Positions 8,171 to 17,568 of a stretch of 64,000 nt of DNA are shown in pieces. Both the position numbers and the translations under genes were made by a program. The DNA lies in the NCBI RefSeq assembly GCF_902806695.1, contig NZ_CADCXN010000013.1, forward strand, positions 1 through 64,000, in the 5' to 3' direction. The DNA is from Candidatus Methylobacter favarea (lineage in GTDB: Bacteria > Pseudomonadota > Gammaproteobacteria > Methylococcales > Methylomonadaceae). Positions within the stretch are counted from its first letter, which is position 1. Every line of letters starts with the position of its first letter. The notes beneath the pieces were generated by a model that did not search any database, was not told the DNA's origin, and was given only the letters and a program-made list of their open reading frames with translations.

Positions 8171-11100
8171 TGGCCAGCCTGATTCGTTTCGCGCTAAGCC
8201 AGCGACTGCTGATTCTGTTATCAGTATTACTGTTATCAGGCGGCGGCTATTATGCTTTTAAAAATCTGCCTATTGATGCCTTTCCTGAAGTTTCGCCGAC
8301 CCAGGTAAAAATCATCGTTAAATCGCCAGGCATGACGCCCGAAGAGGTTGAGGCCAGGATAACCGTACCTATCGAAATCGAACTGCTGGGCATTCCCCAT
8401 CAAACGATGCTGCGCTCTATTGCCAAATATGCGTTAACCGACATTACCGTCGATTTTACTGAAGGCACGGATATTTATTGGGCGCGCCAGCAGATTGCCG
8501 AGCGTCTGAATACGATGTGGGGGAATTTGCCCGCGGGTATTGAAGGCGGCATCGCTCCGATGACTACGCCTTTAGGCGAAATGTTTATGTTTAACGTTGA
8601 AGGAGGAGATTTGACTCTGATGGAACGCCGCAGTCTGCTGGATTGGGCAATACGGCCGGCGCTCAGGACCGTTCCTGGCGTGGCGGATGTGAATTCGCTG
8701 GGCGGTTTGGTCAGAAGCTTTGAGGTTATACCCGACAATACGCGCATGATGGCCAGAAACATAAGCATTGACAAGCTGATGCATGCGCTGCAAAGCAATA
8801 ACCGCAATGATGGTGCGGGACGCATGACCGACGGCGAGGAAGCACTGATAGTTCGCGCCGAGGGCCGGATCAAGACCTTGGCTGATGTGAACCTGATCGT
8901 AGTTGATAATAACAACGGCATTCCCATTACCGTCGGCGATATCGCAGAGGTCAGAATCGGCGCGCTGACCCGCTATGGCGCGGTCAGTAAAAACGGTCAA
9001 GGCGAAGCAGTTACCGGCCTGGTGTTAAGTCTGCGCGGCGCCAATGCCAGACAGACTATTGAAGGCATAGAGAAAAAACTGGCCGATATCAGTCCGGGTT
9101 TTCCGCCCGGTGTGAAAGCAAAAGTCTTTTACAATCGCGGCAAGCTGGTCGAAAAGGCGGTAGATACGGTATTGCATGCCTTGATGGAAGCGATAGCGCT
9201 GGTGGTAATCCTGCTGATTTTATTTCTCGGCAACTTGCGCGCCGCGTTAACCGTTGCCCTGGCCTTGCCGATGGCGGCCTTGTTTACCTTTATCCTGATG
9301 AACACAATGGGCATGTCGGCAAACCTGATGAGTCTGGGCGGCCTGGCCATTGCCATCGGCATGCTCGTCGATGCGGCCGTGGTGGTCGTTGAGAATGTTA
9401 TCACTCATATGGCTCATACAGAAAAAGCCAGGCGCTTGCCAAGCCTGCACGTTATTTACCGCGCCGCGCACGAAGTTGCAGCCCCCGTAACCGCCGGTAT
9501 TTTAATTATTATTATCGTATTTCTGCCGCTGCTGACCTTGCAGGGACTGGAAGGTAAATTATTTACCCCGGTTGCCTTAACCATCATTTTTGCGCTGAGC
9601 GGCTCACTGGTCTTGTCATTAACCGTTATTCCGGTTATCGCATCCTATTTGCTGAAAGAGGTTTCCCATGATGAGCCCTGGCTGCCGAGGCAATTAAAAA
9701 GATTCTATCAGCCGGCGTTATTGTGGTGTCTTGGAAACAGTAAAAAAGTATTTGTCGCGGCAGGTTTATTACTAGCCGTGACGGTGTTGATATTTACCCG
9801 CATAGGCAGCACGTTTATGCCGATCATGGATGAAGGCGACATTATTGTGCAACTGGAAAAATTACCGTCGATTACCTTGCCGCAATCGGTAGCGCTGGAT
9901 ATCCAGGTGCAGAAAAATCTGCTTAAGAATATTCCTGAAATTATCGATGTGGTGTCCCGCGTCGGCAGCGATGAGCTGGGTCTTGATCCGATGAGCTTAA
10001 ATGACACGGATACTTTTTTGATCCTGAAGCCTAAAGAGCAATGGCGCATGAGCAGCAAGGAAAACTTGATTGATGAAATTCGTAAAGTCATGAGGGCTAC
10101 GCCGGGCATTGCCTTTAAATTTACCCAGCCGATTGAAATGCGGGTTTCAGAAATGCTTACCGGAACCCGGGGCGATGTAGCCGTTAAATTATTCGGCACC
10201 GACCTTGATGTTCTGAATCAGAAAGCCGCGCAAATAGCCGCTGTGTTGAAAGCCATAACAGGTTCCAGCGATGTGTTTACCAAACAGAACGAAGGCATGC
10301 AGTTTTTATCTGTAACTATCGACAAGTTGGCAGCCGGGCGTTTGGGGCTGGACAGCGACACTATTGAAAATATGTTGAGAGCGCAGATTGAGGGCTTGAA
10401 GCTTGGAATTGTGCAGGAAGGCATCAGGCGCACTCCTCTAATTCTGCGCGGCGATAGTGATACGGCCCATTTTGAAAATCTGCAAATCACTCTGCCGGGA
10501 GGCAGTCATGCGCCTTTGACGGCAGTTGCCAGACTAGCTAAAGTGGAAGGCGTCGTATCGATAGAACGGCAACGGGGACAGCGTTTTATAGTCATCAGCA
10601 GCAATGTAAGGGATCGCGATCTGGTAGGATTTGTAGATGAAGCCCGCCATGCCGTGAAAGAGAAAGTCAAATTGCCGACCGGCTACACCATTGAATTCGG
10701 CGGCCAGTTTGAAAATCAGCAGCGTGCCGCAGCCACGCTTTCGCTGGTTGTGCCCCTGTCATTGGGCCTGATCTTTTTGTTATTGTTTTCGACCTTCGGC
10801 TCGGTACGTCAGGCCGTGCTGGTGCTGTCAAACATCCCGCTGGCCATGGTCGGCGGCGTTTTTGCCTTGTGGTTTTCCGGTGAATATTTATCAGTGCCAG
10901 CTTCAGTGGGATTTATCGCACTATTGGGGATTGCCGTGCTCAATGGCGTGGTGATGGTGAGTTATTTTAATCAGTTGAAAGCAACCGGCATGGCCTTGGC
11001 TGACGTCGTTATTACCGGCTCCGCCCGGCGTTTAAGGCCGGTATTAATGACCGCCAGTATCGCCGCATTCGGTCTTATTCCGCTGTTGTTTGCCACCGGT

Positions 11101-11232
11101 CCGGGCTCTGAAATTCAGCGGCCCCTGGCTATTGTCGTGATCGGCGGCCTGGTGTCCTCCACTTTTTTAACCTTATTTTTATTACCGATTTTGTTTAAAT
11201 TATTTGGCTTGCCCAAAGGGATTGAGCCATGA
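8170..11232 (+). CDS. Heavy-metal efflux RND pump (CusA/CzcA family)
   Basis: A 1020-residue inner-membrane proton/metal antiporter with the twelve-helix RND architecture: TM1 near residue 10-28, a large periplasmic loop, TM2-6 from about residue 335, a second loop, and TM8-12 in the last 180 residues. The TM4 block 'AIGMLVDAAVVVVEN' (about 395-409) carries the Asp of the HME-class proton relay. 'MRVSEMLTGTRGDVAVKLFG' in the second porter region matches the corresponding block of CusA/SilA/CzcA. I cannot tell Cu/Ag from Zn/Co/Cd from sequence alone. It is followed by a DUF3240 gene overlapping its stop. Confidence 0.93.
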   Translation: MASLIRFALSQRLLILLSVLLLSGGGYYAFKNLPIDAFPEVSPTQVKIIVKSPGMTPEEVEARITVPIEIELLGIPHQTMLRSIAKYALTDITVDFTEGTDIYWARQQIAERLNTMWGNLPAGIEGGIAPMTTPLGEMFMFNVEGGDLTLMERRSLLDWAIRPALRTVPGVADVNSLGGLVRSFEVIPDNTRMMARNISIDKLMHALQSNNRNDGAGRMTDGEEALIVRAEGRIKTLADVNLIVVDNNNGIPITVGDIAEVRIGALTRYGAVSKNGQGEAVTGLVLSLRGANARQTIEGIEKKLADISPGFPPGVKAKVFYNRGKLVEKAVDTVLHALMEAIALVVILLILFLGNLRAALTVALALPMAALFTFILMNTMGMSANLMSLGGLAIAIGMLVDAAVVVVENVITHMAHTEKARRLPSLHVIYRAAHEVAAPVTAGILIIIIVFLPLLTLQGLEGKLFTPVALTIIFALSGSLVLSLTVIPVIASYLLKEVSHDEPWLPRQLKRFYQPALLWCLGNSKKVFVAAGLLLAVTVLIFTRIGSTFMPIMDEGDIIVQLEKLPSITLPQSVALDIQVQKNLLKNIPEIIDVVSRVGSDELGLDPMSLNDTDTFLILKPKEQWRMSSKENLIDEIRKVMRATPGIAFKFTQPIEMRVSEMLTGTRGDVAVKLFGTDLDVLNQKAAQIAAVLKAITGSSDVFTKQNEGMQFLSVTIDKLAAGRLGLDSDTIENMLRAQIEGLKLGIVQEGIRRTPLILRGDSDTAHFENLQITLPGGSHAPLTAVARLAKVEGVVSIERQRGQRFIVISSNVRDRDLVGFVDEARHAVKEKVKLPTGYTIEFGGQFENQQRAAATLSLVVPLSLGLIFLLLFSTFGSVRQAVLVLSNIPLAMVGGVFALWFSGEYLSVPASVGFIALLGIAVLNGVVMVSYFNQLKATGMALADVVITGSARRLRPVLMTASIAAFGLIPLLFATGPGSEIQRPLAIVVIGGLVSSTFLTLFLLPILFKLFGLPKGIEP

Positions 11233-11534
11233 GCAGCAAAGACTATATGATTACCCTCAATATTCCGCCCAGCCTTGAAGACATAATGGTTGACAGTCTG
11301 TTAATGCTGGAAGCAGAACACGGCTTCAGCAGTTTTCAGGTTAATGCTCATCACCATGAAAACAAGGGTTTATCGCTGGCTGAACAAGTGACAGGCCGCC
11401 AGAGCCTAATCCGCTTTCAGATGTATGTATCGGCACAGGAATTAGGCGCATTACTGGAGCTATTACGCCAGGAGTTTTCCGGTTCGGGTATTCAATACTG
11501 GGTGTTGCCGGTGATCGAGCATGGGTTTATATAG
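11229..11534 (+). CDS. DUF3240 family protein, accessory to metal RND operon
   Basis: A 101-residue cytosolic protein, start overlapping the pump stop (ATGA). The sequence has the DUF3240 pattern: an early 'LNIPPSLEDIMVDSLL' helix, a His-rich 'VNAHHHENKGLSLAEQVTG' loop, and a C-terminal strand ending in 'VIEHGFI'. The fold is expected to be ferredoxin-like and related to PII-type proteins. DUF3240 genes habitually sit at the end of heavy-metal RND operons. The HxHH cluster could bind metal and signal load to the pump; that is inference. Confidence 0.8.
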   Translation: MSSKDYMITLNIPPSLEDIMVDSLLMLEAEHGFSSFQVNAHHHENKGLSLAEQVTGRQSLIRFQMYVSAQELGALLELLRQEFSGSGIQYWVLPVIEHGFI

Positions 11535-11544
11535 CTAAAGGGTG

Positions 11545-11574
11545 TCAGGCAGGATAGCCTGAGAACTTCCTGCC
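11545..11574 (+). terminator. Overlapping alternative hairpins after the RND operon
   Basis: TCAGGC (11545-11550) pairs with GCCTGA (11557-11562), while GGCAGGA (11548-11554) can instead pair with TCCTGCC (11568-11574). The two stems share bases and exclude each other. No T-run follows, so this is at best a weak or factor-dependent end of the efflux operon. Confidence 0.3.
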
Positions 11575-12817
11575 GGTATGACGATTACTCAAAAGCCGTT
11601 ATGTCAGCTGAAAGTTATAGGTATTCAAGGTCGATATGGTATAACCGATGATATTTTAAACGCCTGCATAGGGAATAAATATTTACCTGTCCCCGGCACT
11701 ATGCTTATTCAATTTACTTATCAAAAATAAATGACCGGTTCAACAGGATTTATCAGTTACATGGACTTTTAGCTACATGCCGACACTACAAGCGGCTCAG
11801 TAAATATAATCGCCGCAGCCGGCAAGATTAGTAAGGAAATTACAAAACATATCCTCTGATAACGCAGCATGAATAACATTTGCAAACAGAATAACGGAAG
11901 CAGTTGAAGAATTTTCTTTTATTCTGGAAAATTGCTTTCCAGGCGATTTTATATTCAGGACTTGTTAATAAATATCGGTAAGAGGAAGAAATAGTAGAGT
12001 GTGTTCCTGATAACTGAAGACAACTGTTATCCATACGAATCAGATTTAGCAAACGTACCTGGACATTGGCTGAGGGTATGAGTCGGTGTTTGCTGCCGCT
12101 GAGGCAGCTGCCTTAGGGAGAGGTGGCATTCAAGGGTTGCGCAGGCAACAGGCATATTGCGCTGCTCCATACGCCCCGGATTGCAATTATTTGCGGATTT
12201 AAAAGAGCCCGTTGAGAATCCCGCTGAGGGAATTTGAAAGGAAGGTGTCGAGTAATGTGTCATTAGGGTGCGGCTGTTCGCGGTTGAATCAGGGTGAATG
12301 GACAGCCGGTGAGCTATCGGAGGGTTGGAGATTTATTGCCCGACTTAGGTTGCAGTTTCAGGCCGATCGAAAAGTTTTGGAAAGGACGGGTTAGCCGGCT
12401 GGCAATGCTCAATTTGAATTGCTCAGCGAGCAGACTACAAACAGCTAATGGCAGCCCACTTATATCGTTAAACACGGTTTAGCTCTTAATTCACATAGCT
12501 AATATAAATTGCCAAGTCCAACTCTTGGTTAGTCATGAGGCGACCATCAATCTCCCTGCTGAAACCACTACCTGGAAAGGATTAAAAATCCCCGCACAAT
12601 TAGATGACTCTATGTATAAAGCGGCTATGTAAAGTGAGCGACGATAAATTTAAACAGCTTCATCATCACGCTCAGAATATGTTCCAGAGAGACTGGAACT
12701 ACAGGATTAGACCGGGCTCAATGGTCTGTTAATTGATGCAGTAGTAATTAACAATTCCTGAATTGGTGAAGCGGTAGCGTAAAAGCAGATTTTTAGATTA
12801 AAAATACCGGCACTTGA
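11575..12817. other. 1.2-kb region without a supportable gene
   Basis: Short frames exist on both strands but none has a ribosome-binding site, sensible composition or a family pattern. The stretch 12060-12480 is richer in G+C than its flanks and could be an eroded gene or element. I cannot identify it. Confidence 0.4.
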
Positions 12818-13075
12818 TTAAGCAGTCGATAATAAGGAGTCCAGCTTTTTCTGTTGCTCGAGCGCATACAGATCATCAAAGCCGCCGACATGGTAATCTC
12901 CAATATAGATTTGGGGCACGGTCCGGCGTTTTGTCTTACGCATCATCTGCTCTCTTAGGCCTGGTTCTGCATCCACAAAAATCTCGGTATAAGGTGCGCC
13001 CTTCTTATCAAGCAGACGCTTGGCCATCATACAGTAAGGGCAAAACCTGGAAGAATAGATGAGTATCTCAGGCAT
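12818..13075 (-). CDS. grxC: Glutaredoxin 3
   Basis: An 85-residue dithiol glutaredoxin that reduces protein and small-molecule disulfides with glutathione. The active site Cys12-Pro-Tyr-Cys15 is intact, and the family's 'TVPQIYIGDYHVGGFDDL' block follows with the cis-Pro and the GSH-binding Gly-Gly-Phe-Asp. Length equals that of GrxC. It is a single gene facing the decay zone on both sides; the AT-rich stretch above 13076 should hold its promoter. Confidence 0.95.
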   Translation of the reverse strand: MPEILIYSSRFCPYCMMAKRLLDKKGAPYTEIFVDAEPGLREQMMRKTKRRTVPQIYIGDYHVGGFDDLYALEQQKKLDSLLSTA

Positions 13076-13530
13076 ATCTAATTATTAATATTTAATAACA
13101 GTAGTAATATAAATATTTATAGTCTATCGATTATTTATTTACTATTCAATAAAGATATCTGAAAGTTTTTATGCGGACTATCAGCAAGTAAAACGGTAAA
13201 TTTTATTTACCGGATGGTAATTTAGCAATAAGGGTTTACTGAACAATATCTTAAGTTTATTAAATCTGAATTTGAACGCCTTTTAGCAAAGCGTCACTTC
13301 AGGCAGTTGCAGCATAAAACATAAGCCAGATTAATTAATAGATTACCAGCCCTTATCCGGCCAGTTAAAGGTCTTAATCCATTTTTCTCTTATTTTTTCT
13401 ACTTTGCATACTGTTTGCGTAGCTCAATGCTATCGCCAGCTACGCCAGCCATAGTTCCAAATGTAAGCATAGGTTAAACAGACCTTTATTAAGCCGACAA
13501 CTCAGATACCAGCGATAACAGCTCTGCTTC
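13076..13530. other. AT-rich gap upstream of grxC
   Basis: About 455 bp. The first 180 bp are very AT-rich and probably include the grxC promoter on the minus strand. I see no gene. Confidence 0.4.
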
Positions 13531-13884
13531 TGATTAGCCGGCAATGAAGCAGCTGCCAACAAAGGCGGTACTGTAATCGTTGATAATACCGATAAACAGT
13601 ACAACCACGGTGAGCGGAAGCAGGGCTGCAGCCTTAATGGCGGCGATGTAACCGTAGCTATACCTCCTCAGTGAATAATTCAACACTTGATAACTCCTTA
13701 CAGGATAAGGAGAAAAGGGAGTATGCGGCAGTGTTTCTGAATTTGCCACCTTGACATCAAGCAAAACCATCCCGGATGCGTTTAATGGTACTGAGGCATC
13801 AACCAGAACATTCAAAGTCTTGGCGCCAATGCTTTAACGCAACAACAGGTGTCTTTCCAGGTCAACGTAAATGTCAACCAGTAA
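13531..13884 (+). pseudogene. Eroded gene for an Asn/Thr-rich exported repeat-type protein
   Basis: Reading the plus strand in three successive frames gives one continuous protein-like text: 'GGTVIVDNTDKQYNHGE' then 'NGGDVTVA' (frame beginning 13534), 'SVNNSTLDNSLQDKEKREY' (next frame, about 13666-13754), 'DAFNGTEASTRTFK' and finally 'GANALTQQQVSFQVNVNVNQ' ending at a TAA at 13882-13884. Low-complexity Asn/Asp/Thr/Ser-rich segments ending in a Val-Asn-Val-Asn strand are typical of a group of exported, possibly biofilm- or amyloid-associated proteins. At least two frame changes break it. A minus-strand frame over the same bases (13534-13815) looks like a shadow. Confidence 0.45.
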
Positions 13885-13939
13885 CTTCTGTTTGCAAGTT
13901 TGTAGTTAACCTTTAGTTAGTAAATATTTGCCGGTGAGC

Positions 13940-14787
13940 AGTAAAGTGGACGGCCCTTGTCCAGACAAAAAATCAGCCTGAATTAAGGTGGCTTCCTGCG
14001 CTTTAAAATATACCCTTGTTGTTATGATTGCGCTGCAGCTGTCCAGAAAACGGCATTGCCTTTCCTGGCATAGTGGGGGCAAGGGGTGAATGAGGGTGGG
14101 ACTTGTGCATATGGAGTCAAGCCCCTGACCGTCATGACCGGCGTTCGGTATCGCCTATTTCAAGGCTGGATGAAGCCCTCTGTCCTTATAAAAATCGAAG
14201 TAGCCCGCCAGCCCTGCTGCCACGCCGCCTTCAAGCAGGCGAGGCAAAAACTGACATCCAGCCCAGTCGACAAGCGCCAAGCTATCACTTTGCGGCGGTA
14301 CCACTCAAGCACCTCGATCCGATACAGGCAACCCCGCTCCAGCCCAATAGAAGTGATGTCCGTGCTCCTCACCTGCTTCGGCGCTTCGAGCGCAACAGCG
14401 TCCAACCCATACCGATAGACTCAGTGCTCAGGGTGACTGTGGTTAAGGTTCGGCTTGGGATAACTCGCCTGGCCCATGCGCCCTCATCACCGCCATCTGC
14501 CGTACGGTGGGCTTGTGATTGCTCGCATTGCCGCGCAACGCTTATCTCGCCGGGTGCTTGCAGCCAGCGCAGACACTCGTCTATAGGGATATCCCGAAGG
14601 TTTTCTTCAGCCCGTCCAACTCCACGTTGAGGCGCCCGCTTTGCCTGCATAACGCCTCTTTCGCTGGCCTCCGCCTGAGTTTTCCAGCCCCGTTGGGCCG
14701 ACCATAGCGCTACCAAACCGCCTGTGCTTCTTTTTTCCGCAGAATACCACCTTAATTGAGGGTCTGAAAATTGGGGCACTTATAATA
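13940..14787 (-). mobile_element. IS3-family insertion sequence relic with recognisable terminal inverted repeats
   Basis: The left end has AATTAAGGTGGCTTCCTGCG (13981-14000). The right end reads, on the minus strand, AATTAAGGTGGTATTCTGCG (14757-14738): 17 of 20 bases agree in inverted orientation. Outside them lie a short Gly/Cys-rich end block and the flanking genes. The element is about 0.85 kb, shorter than a normal IS3-family IS (1.2-1.5 kb), so internal sequence has been lost. It lies inside a cluster of eroded exported-protein genes. Confidence 0.65.
14160..14720 (-). pseudogene. IS3-family transposase remnant (orfA end plus part of orfB DDE domain)
   Basis: On the minus strand, 14405 to 14160 encodes 'KQVRSTDITSIGLERGCLY' and 'YRRKVIAWRLSTGLDVSFC', a clear match to the start of the IS3 orfB catalytic domain (first Asp in 'TDIT', then the 'RKVxAWRLS' block). 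Nearer the right end another frame gives 'LCRQSGRLNVELDGLKKTFG', the usual C-terminus of orfA. The middle of orfB and everything beyond the first catalytic Asp are missing or scrambled, so it cannot transpose. Confidence 0.7.
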
Positions 14788-14981
14788 TGACTACCCTTAA
14801 CAATATGAATGTACGGGCTACCTTAAGCGACAACGAAGCAAATAATAACGTCAATGGTTTCAATGTTATGGATCATGAGGTATTTACCGAGGCGAGCGGC
14901 ATAATTTCAATTATCCAAAATACCGGTAACAATGTCCTCATTCAGGATTCCACTATCGCCAATGTGATCATAATACCTTAA
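14787..14981 (+). pseudogene. C-terminal fragment of an exported Asn-rich protein, truncated by the IS3 relic
   Basis: A 64-residue frame with 'NNMNVRATLSDNEANNNVNG', 'GIISIIQNTGNNVLIQDSTI' and a stop. The Gln-Asn-Thr-Gly-Asn-Asn-Val-Leu-Ile-Gln core is like the C-terminus of Asn-rich exported proteins. The frame opens immediately at the right end of the IS3 relic, so the ATG is probably an internal Met and the N-terminal part was lost on insertion. It could be expressed but would lack a signal peptide. Confidence 0.5.
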
Positions 14982-15007
14982 GGTAATTTTTTAATTACGA
15001 GGCTGAT

Positions 15008-15510
15008 ATGAAAGAAATTTTTGCCGAATTATAGTTTTGTTACTGCCGGCTTTTTATACTAATGCAGGTTCTTTAAATTTTAACGGCATTGCCGGCGCAG
15101 GGAATTATAACTTTCCTTGTATGCCAAGTGTTGCTGAACGACGCTTCTAATTACCGTTAACGCCCTGGCAATTACTATCCTGAATAATAAAGGCTATTTA
15201 CATTTCATCATTATTAAAGTACTTAATGAACAGGAGGTTCCGGTAGGAAATCCTGCGGTCGGCGTGAAACAAATGCCTCGAGATGAGTTTGAAGAGATAT
15301 CGGGAAGGCACATTCTGTTTTTAATCCATGCTAAACATAATTCAGATGCCACCCGTTTCCAGGATCAGGATGAATGGGCGCTCCAGGTTAAAGCACCGCT
15401 GGCTATTCGTTTAAATATTCTTCCCAAACTTTCAATCTATCTTTAGGCATAGGCACAACCCAGAATGCTCAAGATGTCAGGCTTAACTACAGGGCGCGAT
15501 GACTTTCGGT
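15008..15510 (+). pseudogene. Eroded gene of the same exported-protein cluster
   Basis: After an ATG at 15008 the natural frame stops within eight codons, but the next frame continues as a signal-peptide-like 'RIIVLLLPAFYTNAGSLNF' followed by 'NGIAGAGNYNF'. Further on, frames at 15264-15446 and beyond ('NSDATRFQDQDEWALQVKA', then 'LSLGIGTTQNAQDVRLNYRA') read as ordinary coding sequence with shifts between. Together they look like one exported protein of about 150 residues broken by several small indels. Function unknown. Confidence 0.4.
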
Positions 15511-15570
15511 TTAATTTAGCTTGAATCTGGCGAGTTTTACGCAGAGGCAGAATAATAACAAGGTTAAAGT

Positions 15571-17502
15571 TCATTTATTGGCTCTATGCGTAATAATGTT
15601 GTCAACCACCGATGGGTCGGCCAGCGTGGAAGTATCGCCCAGGCTGTCAATTTCATTCGATGCAACTTTACGCAATATACGGCGCATGATTTTACCCGAA
15701 CGGGTTTTGGGCAGGCCCGGAGCCCATTGAATAATATCCGGATTGGCAATGGCGCCGATTTCTGCCCTGACCAGGTCAATCAGTTCTTTTTTCAGCTCTT
15801 CCGAGGGTTTTATGCCCACATTTAAGGTAATATAAACGTAGATGCCCTGGCCTTTGATATCGTGCGGATAACCAACCACCGCGGCTTCGGCAACATGTTC
15901 GTGCAGCACCAGGGCGCTTTCGATTTCCGCCGTTCCCATTCTGTGGCCGGACACATTGATCACGTCATCCACGCGCCCGGTAATCCAGTAATAGCCGTCT
16001 TTATCGCGGCGTGCGCCATCGCCGGCAAAATAATAACCGGGATAGTTTTTAAAATAAGTATCGACAAAGCGCTGATGATCGCCGTATAGCGTGCGCGCCT
16101 GTCCAGGCCAGGACCGGCTTATTACCAGAATGCCCTCTGCTTCGCCCTCTCTGATATTGCCTTCATTGTCCATAATTTCCGGTTTAATGCCAAAAAAGGG
16201 CAGGGTGGCAGAGCCTGGCTTTAACGGCGTAGCGCCGGGTAAAGGCGTGATTAATATGCCCCCTGTTTCTGTTTGCCACCAAGTGTCCATAATCGGACAC
16301 CGGCCCTTGCCGACGATATGGTAATACCATTCCCACGCTTCCGGGTTAATAGGCTCGCCGACGCTGGCCAGAATTCGCAAACTGCTGCGGTCAGTACGGC
16401 TGACAAATTCGTTGCCGTGCGCCATTAAGGCACGTATTGCAGTCGGCGCGGTATAAAAAATATTCACCTGATGTTTGTCAATTATTTTCCAGAATCTATC
16501 TGCTTCAGGATAGGTAGGAACACCTTCAAACAGGAGTGTGGTAGCGCCGTTACATAAGGGACCATAGATAGTATAGGAATGACCTGTTACCCAGCCGATA
16601 TCGGCCGTACACCAGTATATATCTCCGTCATGGTAATCGAATACGTATTTGTGGGTCATTGCCGCATACAGCAAGTAGCCTGCGGTAGTATGCAGGACAC
16701 CTTTCGGCTTGCCGGTAGAGCCGGATGTATACAGGATAAATAAGGGATCTTCGGCGTCCATTTCTTCCGGCGGGCAGTCGGCGGAAGCCTCCGCCATTGC
16801 TTCGTGATACCAGAGGTCTCGATCTTTCTGCCAATCAACGGCATTACCGGTATTTTTTATGACGATGACTTTTTCAATCTGGGTACAGTCGGCTGCGGCC
16901 TGATCGACATTGGCTTTAATGGGCGTGGTTTTGCCGCCGCGGTAGCCTTCATCAGCGCAGACTATATGCCGGCAGTTTGAATCCAGGATCCGGTCTTTTA
17001 ATGCTTCGGCGGAAAAACCGCCAAAAACCACCGAATGCACAGCCCCTATTCTGGTACAGGCCAGCATCACAATCGCCGCTTCGGCAATCATTGGTAAATA
17101 GATGCATACCCGATCGCCTTTTTTGACGCCCAGGGTTTTTAATACATTGGCAAATTTGCAGACCTGTTCGTGCAGTTCACGATAAGTAATCTTTTTATCA
17201 TGAGCCGGATTGTCGCCTTCCCAGATAAGAGCAGTCTGATCGCCGCGTGTTTCAAGATGACGATCCAGGCAGTTAACGCTGACATTAAGTTTTCCATCTT
17301 CAAACCAGCGGATATGGCCAGTAGGAAAATGGCAGTCCATGACGTTATTCCAGCGCTTGCTCCACTGCAGAAATTGCTCTGCCTGTTCTGCCCAGAAAGC
17401 TTCCGGCTCATCGATAGAGCGCTGATACATGGCTTTATAGGTTTCAGCGCTGATATGCGCTTGCGCGGCTATTTCAGGTTTCACTGCATAAATTTTAGAC
17501 AT
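15571..17502 (-). CDS. acs: Acetyl-CoA synthetase
   Basis: A 643-residue AMP-forming acetate-CoA ligase, the usual length for Acs. The adenylate motif '[16 protein letters not shown]' (about residues 258-273) and the C-terminal '[15 protein letters not shown]' with the catalytic, acetylation-controlled Lys604 are intact, as is the 'TWWQTETGG' block that binds the adenylate. It converts acetate to acetyl-CoA for assimilation. It stands alone on the minus strand, with gluQ 66 bp upstream. No adjacent acetyltransferase or deacetylase regulator is visible. Confidence 0.96.
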   Translation of the reverse strand: MSKIYAVKPEIAAQAHISAETYKAMYQRSIDEPEAFWAEQAEQFLQWSKRWNNVMDCHFPTGHIRWFEDGKLNVSVNCLDRHLETRGDQTALIWEGDNPAHDKKITYRELHEQVCKFANVLKTLGVKKGDRVCIYLPMIAEAAIVMLACTRIGAVHSVVFGGFSAEALKDRILDSNCRHIVCADEGYRGGKTTPIKANVDQAAADCTQIEKVIVIKNTGNAVDWQKDRDLWYHEAMAEASADCPPEEMDAEDPLFILYTSGSTGKPKGVLHTTAGYLLYAAMTHKYVFDYHDGDIYWCTADIGWVTGHSYTIYGPLCNGATTLLFEGVPTYPEADRFWKIIDKHQVNIFYTAPTAIRALMAHGNEFVSRTDRSSLRILASVGEPINPEAWEWYYHIVGKGRCPIMDTWWQTETGGILITPLPGATPLKPGSATLPFFGIKPEIMDNEGNIREGEAEGILVISRSWPGQARTLYGDHQRFVDTYFKNYPGYYFAGDGARRDKDGYYWITGRVDDVINVSGHRMGTAEIESALVLHEHVAEAAVVGYPHDIKGQGIYVYITLNVGIKPSEELKKELIDLVRAEIGAIANPDIIQWAPGLPKTRSGKIMRRILRKVASNEIDSLGDTSTLADPSVVDNIITHRANK

Positions 17503-17568
17503 GTTTTAATCCTTTTATCCGGCAACGTGCATTACAAACTATACAGGGTAAATAGTTAATGAGTAAAT

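Noticed and set aside
9708-10199. 163-codon minus-strand frame
   Set aside because: Antisense within the RND pump gene with no ribosome-binding site and no family pattern.
13534-13815. 93-codon minus-strand frame with a hydrophobic middle
   Set aside because: The plus strand reads as a degraded exported protein with better composition, so this is its shadow.
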